Shown in pieces: positions 15,188-21,497 of a DNA stretch of 28,046 bases. The notes beneath the pieces are model-generated. The model saw only the letters and a program-made list of their open reading frames with translations, made no database searches and was not told the origin of the DNA. The DNA comes from CALJIC01 sp039805565 (GTDB lineage: Bacteria > Chloroflexota > Chloroflexia > Chloroflexales > Roseiflexaceae). The stretch is taken from positions 1 through 28,046 of the forward strand of contig JBDLTZ010000328.1 of assembly GCA_039805565.1 (NCBI GenBank). Reading direction: 5' to 3'. The stretch's first letter is position 1. Each line of letters opens with the position of its first letter. The translations under genes were made by a program, and so were the position numbers.

Positions 15188-15220
15188 GAGCCCCCTCGAC
15201 CACAAGGATCGGGGGGGCTC
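15188..15220. terminator. Hairpin between convergent membrane protein gene and pnp
   Basis: GAGCCCCCTCGA pairs with TCGGGGGGGCTC over 12 bp (one T-G pair) around a 9-nt loop. It is 35 nt past the plus-strand stop and 53 nt past the pnp stop on the other strand, so it may serve both. Confidence 0.65.
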
Positions 15221-15272
15221 CTGTGTAGGGGAGGGTCAAGGAAGGCGTTGCACTTCCTGAAACCCGCCCAAC

Positions 15273-17522
15273 CTAGTCGCGCCGGCGCGGGCGGGGGCGG
15301 TCCCCCTCGGGGCGCGGGCCGCGGTCGCCGTTGCCGCGCGGGCCGCGGTCACCGCCGCCGTTGCCGCGCGGGCCGCGCCCGCCGCCCGCCGCCTGGCGGT
15401 CCTCGGCGGACTCGCCCGTGAGCAGCGCGCGGCGCGAGAGGCTGACCTTGCCGGTGCCCTGCTCGACGCCGATCACCATCACGTTGATCTCATCGCCCAT
15501 CTTGACGATGTCCTCGACGTTCTCGACGCGGTTCACATCCAGCTCGGAGATGTGCACCATGCCGTCCTTACCGGGGACCAGGTTGACGAACGCGCCGAAC
15601 GGCATGATTCGCACCACCTTGCCCAGGAAGATCTCGCCGACCTTGATCTCGCGCGTGAGCGCCTCGACCATCGAGACGGCCCTCTGGGCGGCCTCGCCGT
15701 CGGCGGTCGCGATGAACACGCGGCCGTCGTCCTCGATATCGATCGTAGCGCCGGTGGCGTCAGTGATGCTGCGGATGGTCTTGCCACCCGGGCCGATCAG
15801 CGCGCCGATCTTCTCGGGGTTGATCTGCAGCGTGATGATACGCGGCGCGAACGGCGACATCTCCGTGCGGTGCGTCGGCAGCACAGCCGTCATCTTGCCG
15901 AGGATGTGGAGCCGGCCCTGGCGCGCCTGCGCGAACGCCGCCCGCATGATGTCGTAGGTGATGCCGGTGGTCTTGATGTCCATCTGCAGGCCGGTGACGC
16001 CCTCGGTGGTGCCGGCGACCTTGAAGTCCATGTCGCCGAGGTGGTCCTCGATGCCCTGGATGTCGGTCAGCACCTGCCAGCGGCCGTCCTTGCCGGTGAT
16101 CAGGCCCATCGCCACGCCGGCCACCGGCGCCTTGATCGGGACGCCCGCGTCCATCAGGGCCAGCGTGCTGCCGCACACCGACGCCATCGAGGACGATCCG
16201 TTGGACGACAGCGTCTCGGAGACGAGGCGCATCGTGTAGGCGAACTCCTCCTTGGGCGGCAGCACCGCCACCAGCGAGCGCTCGGCGAGCGCGCCGTGGC
16301 CGATGTCGCGGCGGCGGGGCGAGCCGAGCCGCTTGACCTCGCCGGTGGAGAAGGGCGCGAAGTTGTAGTGGTGGATGTAGCGCTTGCTCGTCTCGATGCC
16401 CAGGTCGTCCAGGCGCTGCTCCTCGCCGGGCGCGCCGAGCGTGGCGATCGTGAGCACCTGCGTCTGGCCGCGCGTGAACAGGCCCGAGCCGTGGACGCGC
16501 GGGATGACGCCAACGTCCACGCTGATCGGGCGGATCTCAGTGGGCGTGCGGCCGTCCACACGGTCGCCGCTCTCCAGGATCATGCGGCGGACCTCCTCGT
16601 AGAGGATGTTCTCGAAGGCCGTGTCCACCGCCTTCTTACGCGCCGCAAGCTCCTCCTCGGGCTCATCGGCGGTGAAGTGCGCGATGACCTCCTCCTTGAG
16701 CGCCTGGGTCTGCGCGTCGCGCACCGTCTTGTTCTTGTCGGTGATCGCCTCGTAGAGCCGGTTGCCCATCCAGGCCGTGACGGCGTCCTCGAGCGAGGTG
16801 TCGGCCGGCGGCGGCACGAACTCGCGCTTCGGCTTGCCGGCCAGGCGCACCAGCTCGTTCTGCAGGTCGCAGAGCTGCTTGCAGACGGCGTGACCCTGGA
16901 TCACCGCCTCGAGCATCACGTCGTCCGGCAGCTCCCGAGCGCCGGCCTCGACCATCAGCACCGCGTCCTTGGTGCCGGCCACCACCAGGTCGAGCCGGCT
17001 GTCGGCCATCTGCGACATCTCGGGGTTGATCACGAGCTCGCCGTCAAGGTGGCCCACCTGCACCGCGCCCACCGGCCCCAGGAACGGGATATCGGAGATC
17101 GCGAGCGCGGCGGACGCGCCGATGATCGACAGCGGGCCCGGGTCGTTCACCATGTCGATCGAGAAGGTCGTGATGATGACCTGCACCTCATTGCGGTACC
17201 CCTCCGGGAACAGCGGCCGCAGCGGCCGGTCCGTGAGGCGCGCGGTGAGGATGGCGGTCTCGGTGGGCTTGCCCTCGCGCTTGAAGAAGCTGCCGGGGAT
17301 CTTGCCGGCCGAGTACATGCGCTCCTCGTAGTCCACCGTCAGGGGGAAGAAGTCAATCCCCTCGCGCGCCGTCTTGGCGCCCACCACCGTGGCCAGCAGG
17401 ACCGTATCGCCGTAGCGGACCGTCACCGCGCCGTCGGCCTGCTCGGCGAGCCGGCCCGTCTCCAACGTCAGTGTCCGACCGGCGATCTCTGCGCTGACCG
17501 AGTGAATCTGCCTCTCTGACAT
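15273..17522 (-). CDS. pnp: Polyribonucleotide nucleotidyltransferase (PNPase)
   Basis: This 749-residue protein is PNPase, the phosphorolytic 3'-5' exoribonuclease of mRNA decay. Two RNase PH domains are present, the second with the catalytic-region sequence DHLGDMDFKVAGT. Then come a KH domain (IGPGGKTIRSITDATGA, about 550-615) and an S1 domain (VRIMPFGAFVNLVPGKDGMVHI, about 620-690). The last 48 residues are an unusual RG/N- and Pro-rich tail with the repeat RGPRGNG, likely extra RNA contact. The start is the ATG of MSERQ, with AAGGA 7 nt upstream; an ATG six codons earlier lacks a site. It follows rpsO on the same strand, a classic order, but with a 370-nt gap holding a terminator, repeats and leader hairpins. 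Confidence 0.98.
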   Translation of the reverse strand: MSERQIHSVSAEIAGRTLTLETGRLAEQADGAVTVRYGDTVLLATVVGAKTAREGIDFFPLTVDYEERMYSAGKIPGSFFKREGKPTETAILTARLTDRPLRPLFPEGYRNEVQVIITTFSIDMVNDPGPLSIIGASAALAISDIPFLGPVGAVQVGHLDGELVINPEMSQMADSRLDLVVAGTKDAVLMVEAGARELPDDVMLEAVIQGHAVCKQLCDLQNELVRLAGKPKREFVPPPADTSLEDAVTAWMGNRLYEAITDKNKTVRDAQTQALKEEVIAHFTADEPEEELAARKKAVDTAFENILYEEVRRMILESGDRVDGRTPTEIRPISVDVGVIPRVHGSGLFTRGQTQVLTIATLGAPGEEQRLDDLGIETSKRYIHHYNFAPFSTGEVKRLGSPRRRDIGHGALAERSLVAVLPPKEEFAYTMRLVSETLSSNGSSSMASVCGSTLALMDAGVPIKAPVAGVAMGLITGKDGRWQVLTDIQGIEDHLGDMDFKVAGTTEGVTGLQMDIKTTGITYDIMRAAFAQARQGRLHILGKMTAVLPTHRTEMSPFAPRIITLQINPEKIGALIGPGGKTIRSITDATGATIDIEDDGRVFIATADGEAAQRAVSMVEALTREIKVGEIFLGKVVRIMPFGAFVNLVPGKDGMVHISELDVNRVENVEDIVKMGDEINVMVIGVEQGTGKVSLSRRALLTGESAEDRQAAGGGRGPRGNGGGDRGPRGNGDRGPRPEGDRPRPRRRD

Positions 17523-17540
17523 TCCTATTTCCTTACGCAT

Positions 17541-17566
17541 GGGCCACTGTGGCCCGACTGCGGGCC
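17541..17566 (-). promoter_or_regulatory. Overlapping alternative hairpins in the pnp leader
   Basis: Read on the minus strand, GGCCCG-CAGT-CGGGCC comes first and GGGCCAC-A-GTGGCCC second. They share five bases (17551-17555), so both cannot fully form at once. The second ends 18 nt before the ATG and close to the ribosome site. PNPase leaders are structured and autoregulated in enterobacteria; whether that happens here is inference. I found no clear promoter just upstream. Confidence 0.5.
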
Positions 17567-17596
17567 GTTAGGTACTGGAGGCTGCGGCCGAACTCG

Positions 17597-17700
17597 TGAA
17601 CGATGAACGCTGAAGGATGAAGGCCAGGGGTAAGCAGACCACTGCTTCTGCGATCGCCCCCAGCGGCGCTTCAGCGTTCATCCTTCTACCTTCAGCGTTC
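17597..17700. repeat. Inverted heptamer repeat locus between rpsO and pnp
   Basis: The forward array TGAACGA, TGAACGC, TGAAGGA, TGAAGGC lies at 17597-17624. The reverse array TTCAGCG, TTCATCC, TTCTACC, TTCAGCG lies at 17670-17697. The 45-bp spacer is unlike either array. The two arms are near reverse complements and could fold as a long imperfect hairpin. Motif GAACGCTGAA recurs at 21.24 kb. Confidence 0.8.
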
Positions 17701-17758
17701 GGCGGCACTCTCCAATCCCTAACGACCCCCTCCCAAACGTACAGGCCCGCAACAAGCA

Positions 17759-17787
17759 CGAGCCTGGGGAGATCATCCCCAGGCTCG
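17759..17787 (-). terminator. rpsO terminator hairpin
   Basis: CGAGCCTGGGG pairs perfectly with CCCCAGGCTCG (11 bp) around a 7-nt loop. It lies about 105 nt past the rpsO stop on the minus strand. It separates rpsO from pnp, so read-through or an unseen promoter is needed for pnp. Confidence 0.7.
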
Positions 17788-17892
17788 CAAGAGTTAGTCA
17801 GTGGGCAAAGACGTAGTCGCGGGGACAGCGAAGCGGGCGGGCTTCCCTTGAAGACACCTGTCGTCTCGTCATCCCGCCTCTCATCCCGGAAG

Positions 17893-18162
17893 CTACCGGC
17901 GCAGGCCGAGCCGCTCGATCAGCGCGCGATAGCGATCCTTATCCTTGCCGCTCAGGTACGCCAGCAGACGACGGCGGCGCCCGACCAGCTTCAGCAGACC
18001 ACGGCGCGAGTGATGGTCGTGGCCGTGCGTCTTGAGGTGGTCGATCAGGGTGTTGATGCGCTCCGTCAGAAGCGCGACCTGAACCTCGGGCGAGCCGGTG
18101 TCATTGCCGTGCACCTGGTAATCGGCAATGATTGTGCCCTTCTCATCTTTTTCCAACGCCAC
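17893..18162 (-). CDS. rpsO: 30S ribosomal protein S15
   Basis: This 89-residue protein is S15, which binds the central domain of 16S rRNA early in small-subunit assembly. The conserved stretch from DTGSPEVQVALLTERIN through HLKTHGHDHHSRRGLL to VGRRRRLLAYL is intact, and the length is exactly that of the family. The start codon is GTG, with AAGGAG 6 nt upstream. It has a clear promoter and a leader of about 60 nt, then a terminator before pnp. Confidence 0.98.
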   Translation of the reverse strand: MALEKDEKGTIIADYQVHGNDTGSPEVQVALLTERINTLIDHLKTHGHDHHSRRGLLKLVGRRRRLLAYLSGKDKDRYRALIERLGLRR

Positions 18163-18185
18163 GGATTTCTCCTTACTAATCGCGA

Positions 18186-18239
18186 ACAGGCCGGCGCAGC
18201 CTGTCGTTCACCTGTTGCTATATATGCGCAATTATACCA
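18186..18239 (-). promoter_or_regulatory. rpsO extended -10 promoter and structured leader
   Basis: TGGTATAAT (18239-18231) on the minus strand is a perfect extended -10; the -35 region does not match. The leader contains a 6-bp hairpin, ACAGGC/GCCTGT with a 7-nt loop (18186-18204), upstream of the ribosome site. S15 represses its own mRNA in several bacteria through leader structures that differ between lineages; this hairpin is only a candidate. Confidence 0.5.
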
Positions 18240-18260
18240 TAACTTGATGTGTAGCGCACA

Positions 18261-19535
18261 CTAGAACCCCACCTCGATGATCGTGCGGCCGGTGCGGTCC
18301 TGGAAGAAGCCCACGCCGTCCTGGATGAGGCCGGTGTAGAAGCCCATCTTGTTCTCCTGCTGGAGCACGCGGATGCGGCCGACGATCTCGGCCTCCTCGC
18401 CGGGCATGAGCACGTCCTCCTGGAAGGGCACCTTCCACTCCTCGGGCGGGCGCGGGGTGATCGCCCAGCGGTAGGGGTAGCGCTTGGCCGCGCCGCCGCT
18501 GTTGGCGTCCCAGTCGACGCCGATGCGCCAGAAGCCGCCGGACTTACTGGCGTAGGCGCCCTCCTCGACGGAGGAGAAAACTTCGTCGGTGCTGTACTCG
18601 TAGCCGGAGGGCGGGCCGTAAGTGCGCAGCGGGACATCGCCGGTGTTCTTGACGCGCATCGTGACGGTGATCACGTCGCCGCGCATGATCGCCTGGGGCG
18701 CGATGTAGGCGTAGGTGATAGTAGCCTCGGGCAGCCCGGCACCGGCGATCGCCACCGGGGAGCGCTGCTCCACCAGGTTACCGAAGCGGTCACGCGCGCG
18801 CACGACAACGGTGTACTCGCCGTTAGGCAGCAGCGCGCCGTCCGGGGTGCGCCCGTTCCAGGCGTGGCGCTGGGGGGTGGGCTCGGTCTCCTGGGCGGTG
18901 ACGAACGGGCAGAGCGGGGTGCACCCTGGCCCGACGACTTCGATGTCCACCGTCGCCGTCACCGCGGTGCGGTAGGTGATCTCGGCCACGTCATCGATAG
19001 CGTCGGCGTTGGGCGAGATGGTCTGCGGGAAAATGACGAGATTTTCGATCGCCGGCGGCGGCGCATCGCTCGCCTCGATGGTGAGCGGGAGCTCGCGCCG
19101 GGCCTGCTCGCCGTCCGCCCCGGCAACCTCGACCACCACGGTGTAGGCGCCGCTGGGGAGGGCACGCCGTCGCAGCACCGGGTCATCGGTGGGGGCGGTG
19201 CCGTCGAAGCGCAGCGTGTAGGGCTCGTCCGAGGCCAGCCGCTGCTCGGCCTCGCGCAGGGTGTAGCGCGCGCCGGCAGCGTCTTGCAGGTAGACGGTCA
19301 CGCTCGCCGGGCGGCCGACCTCATAGCTGAGGGCGACGGTCTCGCCGGCGCCGGTGGTGCTGAGCCCCGGCCGGCTGAGCGCGACGTCGCCGAGAAGGGG
19401 CTGGGCGCCACAGCCGACGAGAGCGAGGGCGAACATACAAGGCAACAGGCACAGGGCAGAAGGAAGGCGTAAGCGGCCGCATGCGGAGGCCAGGGCGCCC
19501 TTGCCTATGGGGAGATATTTCAGAAGCATCATCAT
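18261..19535 (-). CDS. Lipoprotein with Ig-like (FlgD-type) domains
   Basis: This 424-residue secreted protein has a signal peptide ending in a lipobox, LALVGC, with Cys42. Two beta-sandwich domains of the FlgD-Ig type follow (about 55-155 and 165-265), marked by LPSGAYTVVVEV, ISPNADAIDDVAEITY and LPNGEYTVVVRARDRFGN. A C-terminal domain (275-424) starts with a CARDB-like DVITVTMRVKNTGDVPL and ends in a conserved-looking block rich in Gly and Phe. It probably binds or organises envelope components; no catalytic site is seen. Ribosome site AGGGA lies 7 nt before the ATG. The signal peptide is unusually long, and its middle (RLPSALCLLPCMF) is encoded by heptamer repeats. It follows the flippase gene by 83 nt or so. 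Confidence 0.8.
   Translation of the reverse strand: MMMLLKYLPIGKGALASACGRLRLPSALCLLPCMFALALVGCGAQPLLGDVALSRPGLSTTGAGETVALSYEVGRPASVTVYLQDAAGARYTLREAEQRLASDEPYTLRFDGTAPTDDPVLRRRALPSGAYTVVVEVAGADGEQARRELPLTIEASDAPPPAIENLVIFPQTISPNADAIDDVAEITYRTAVTATVDIEVVGPGCTPLCPFVTAQETEPTPQRHAWNGRTPDGALLPNGEYTVVVRARDRFGNLVEQRSPVAIAGAGLPEATITYAYIAPQAIMRGDVITVTMRVKNTGDVPLRTYGPPSGYEYSTDEVFSSVEEGAYASKSGGFWRIGVDWDANSGGAAKRYPYRWAITPRPPEEWKVPFQEDVLMPGEEAEIVGRIRVLQQENKMGFYTGLIQDGVGFFQDRTGRTIIEVGF
19437..19471. repeat. Heptamer repeats inside a signal-peptide coding region
   Basis: Five consecutive 7-bp units: ACAAGGC, AACAGGC, ACAGGGC, AGAAGGA, AGGCGTA. They encode part of the lipoprotein signal peptide on the minus strand. 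The pyrimidine-rich reading (CCTGTTG, CCCTGTG, CCTTCTG) gives Leu, Pro and Cys codons that are compatible with a hydrophobic segment. Confidence 0.65.
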
Positions 19536-19628
19536 GGCTCGTCCCTGGGAACATGGCAGGCTGGCAGGGCGTGAGACGGGTCCGCGGCGGAGCTGCCCAT
19601 GACGGGCGCCCGTTCGCGCAAGCGATCG

Positions 19629-20621
19629 TCAGACAACAGCCCCGGGCACGGCATCGTCGGACGGGCGGGTGCGGTGGCGCCGGCCGAAGAGCGCCAGGGC
19701 GACAGCGCCGAGCGAGACACCGAACCAGAGCGTGCAGAATCGGATGATGATCGTGGCCGCGGTGGCCGGGCCGGCGGCCATCGGCACGAGCAGCACCAGC
19801 AGGCCAGTGCTGGAGGCCTCGGAGACGCCCAGGCCGCCCGGCAGGAAGGAGACCAGGCCGAAGAGCGTGGAGGCGGCGAACACGAACGTGGCCACCGTGA
19901 GCAGCCACGCCGGGTCCCCGGTGACGCCCAGGCCTTGGAGCACGAAGTAGAACGCGACGCACTCGCCGAACCAGGAGATCAGGCTGATGAACGTGGACGG
20001 CAGCAGGATGCGCCAGTCGAGCAGCTTGCGGGTGCTGCCGTAGGCCGTCATGAGCGCGGGGGCGACGCGGGCGCCGAGCGGGAGCCGCGCGGCGATGCCC
20101 GCGATGCGCTCGACGAGCCCCTGCGACTGGAGCACCAGCAGCCCCACGACGGTGAGCACCACCAGAGCGGCGAAGGCCGGGCGCGCCGGCTCGTACAGCG
20201 TGAGGCCCACACCCATGAGCAGGAGCATGGCGAGGCCGTCGGTGATGCGCTCGGCCAGCACGATCGGGGCCGAGGCACTCACGGGCGTGCCGTTGATGCG
20301 CTTGAGCAGTGCCGACTTGAGTACCTCGCCGACTTTGGCGGGCGTGACGGCCATGAGCATGCCGCTGGTGAAGAGCAGCACACTGTCCCAGCGCGAGACG
20401 CCGCGGCCCATATCCATGGCGCGCAGGTAGTAGTCCCACTTGAGCCAGCGCAGCGCATAGTTGAGCAGCGTGAAGCCGATGATGGCCGTCAGCGCGGACC
20501 ACTGGAAGGCCCCGAAGCTCTGCGACACCTCGCGGATATCGCTGACGAGCCCGAGGCCGATGGCGACGGCCAGACCGAGCAGGGCGGAGATGAGGATGCT
20601 GCGGCGGAGATTTGCGGGCAA
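19629..20621 (-). CDS. Flippase-like multi-pass membrane protein (LPG synthase TM / UPF0104 type)
   Basis: This integral membrane protein of about 330 residues matches the lysylphosphatidylglycerol-synthase transmembrane/UPF0104 family, proposed lipid or polyprenyl-linked sugar flippases. Visible family marks are NYALRWLKWDYYLRA, the TPAKVGEVLKSALLKR block, ERITDGLAMLLL, and FLPGGLGVSEASSTGLLVLL, within about eight hydrophobic helices. The aminoacyl-transferase domain of MprF is absent. The start is uncertain: the frame stays open to a TTG at 20690, but those first 23 codons are heptamer repeat DNA, so I prefer the TTG at 20621 just before the first helix. The lipoprotein gene follows on the same strand. 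Confidence 0.85.
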   Translation of the reverse strand: MPANLRRSILISALLGLAVAIGLGLVSDIREVSQSFGAFQWSALTAIIGFTLLNYALRWLKWDYYLRAMDMGRGVSRWDSVLLFTSGMLMAVTPAKVGEVLKSALLKRINGTPVSASAPIVLAERITDGLAMLLLMGVGLTLYEPARPAFAALVVLTVVGLLVLQSQGLVERIAGIAARLPLGARVAPALMTAYGSTRKLLDWRILLPSTFISLISWFGECVAFYFVLQGLGVTGDPAWLLTVATFVFAASTLFGLVSFLPGGLGVSEASSTGLLVLLVPMAAGPATAATIIIRFCTLWFGVSLGAVALALFGRRHRTRPSDDAVPGAVV

Positions 20622-20631
20622 GGTAGCTCTC

Positions 20632-20770
20632 AGTCGTGAGTTATGAGTTGTGAGCTTTGAGTCGTGAGGCGTGAGTGCTGCTCCGCTCAAGACCCGCTCA
20701 GCCTTGCGTTTTACGTCTTGGGTCGTGAGTGCTGCGTCCTGCTTCGCTCAAGACTCGTAGCTCAAGACTC
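20632..20770. repeat. Large heptamer repeat locus between epimerase and flippase genes
   Basis: From 20632 at least seven units run in phase (AGTCGTG, AGTTATG, AGTTGTG, AGCTTTG, AGTCGTG, AGGCGTG, AGTGCTG). Less regular units follow, then reverse-type units (TCGCTCA, AGACTCG, TAGCTCA, AGACTCT). The array abuts the stop codon of the epimerase gene at 20771 and reaches within 11 nt of the flippase start chosen here. It fills the whole gap between the two. Confidence 0.8.
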
Positions 20771-21178
20771 TCAATGGCTCTGGTGCTGCACCAGCTCCAC
20801 CAGCACGCCCATGCAGCTTTTCGGGTGCAGGAAGGCCACGAGCGTATTGTGGATGCCGGGGCGGGCGATCTCGTCGATCAGCTGGACGCCGCGGGCCTTG
20901 AGCTCGGCGAGGGCGGCGGCGATATCGTCCACGCGGTAGGCCATGTGGTGCATGCCGGGGCCCTTCTCGGCCAGGTACTTGGCGAACGCCGCCTGCTCCG
21001 AGGAGGGGGCGATCAGCTCGAGCATCTGGCCGCCGATCCAGGCGACGGCGACGGAGGTATGGCGCTCGGGGACCTCGATGCGATCCCACTCGGTCACGCC
21101 GAACTTCTCAGTGTAGAAGGCCACGGCCTCGTCGATATTCCGCACGGCAAAGCCAATGTGATCTACGCAGGTGAACAT
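20771..21178 (-). CDS. Methylmalonyl-CoA epimerase
   Basis: This 135-residue protein is a VOC-fold enzyme that interconverts (S)- and (R)-methylmalonyl-CoA, linking propionyl-CoA to succinyl-CoA. Characteristic sequences are VDHIGFAVRNIDEAVAFY at the start, MLELIAPSS, GPGMHHMAYRVDDI, and KSCMGVLVELVQ at the end. Metal ligands are likely His7, Gln51 or Glu54, His77 or His78, and Glu128. The ATG has AAGGAG 6 nt upstream and a strong promoter. No mutase gene is adjacent. In Chloroflexota this step serves propionate breakdown or, in some lineages, the 3-hydroxypropionate cycle; the window does not say which. Confidence 0.95.
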   Translation of the reverse strand: MFTCVDHIGFAVRNIDEAVAFYTEKFGVTEWDRIEVPERHTSVAVAWIGGQMLELIAPSSEQAAFAKYLAEKGPGMHHMAYRVDDIAAALAELKARGVQLIDEIARPGIHNTLVAFLHPKSCMGVLVELVQHQSH

Positions 21179-21203
21179 GGCGGACTCCTTCCAGCGACGC
21201 GCA

Positions 21204-21232
21204 AGTGTAGCATCTGGGCGCGCGGGCGTCAA
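21204..21232 (-). promoter_or_regulatory. Promoter of methylmalonyl-CoA epimerase
   Basis: TTGACG (21232-21227), a 17-nt spacer and TACACT (21209-21204) read on the minus strand, with TGC directly before the -10. The leader would be about 19 nt, just enough for AAGGAG. Heptamer repeats begin 7 bp upstream of the -35. Confidence 0.7.
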
Positions 21233-21238
21233 CCTTTT

Positions 21239-21332
21239 GAACGCTGAACGCTGAACGCTGAACGATGCGTACTCGGGCAGACACCACTCGTAGAGTCTTC
21301 ACCCGCGGCGCCATCTCAGCGTCCGTTCATCG
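21239..21332. repeat. Inverted heptamer repeat locus upstream of the epimerase gene
   Basis: GAACGCT occurs three times then GAACGAT (21239-21266). After about 50 bp, CAGCGTCCGTTCATCG (21317-21332) is the imperfect reverse complement. The units match the rpsO-pnp locus at 17.6 kb. Nothing else is recognisable up to 21.47 kb. Confidence 0.75.
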
Positions 21333-21469
21333 TACTCCTACACGCCCAACCTCAGGGTAGCGCACCCACGTCCGGAGCGCCGGGGAGAGTCCGCAACGCA
21401 GGAGGAAAAAGGAAGAACGCAGACGACGCAACGCCGGTCAGCGCGGCTCACCGCTCAGCCCTGCTGACC

Positions 21470-21497
21470 CACGACTCACGACTCGCGGCTCACGACT
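21470..21497. repeat. Heptamer repeats overlapping the 3' end of a gene
   Basis: Units CACGACT, CACGACT, CGCGGCT, CACGACT are the reverse complement of AGTCGTG at 20.63 kb and of the arm at 1-11. The last unit contains the stop codon and final Ser codon of the minus-strand acyl-CoA-dehydrogenase-like gene. Confidence 0.75.

Noticed and set aside
15552..17519. 655-codon open frame on the plus strand opposite pnp
   Set aside because: It mirrors a certain pnp gene; the translation has no domain signal and a biased Arg/His/Leu composition.
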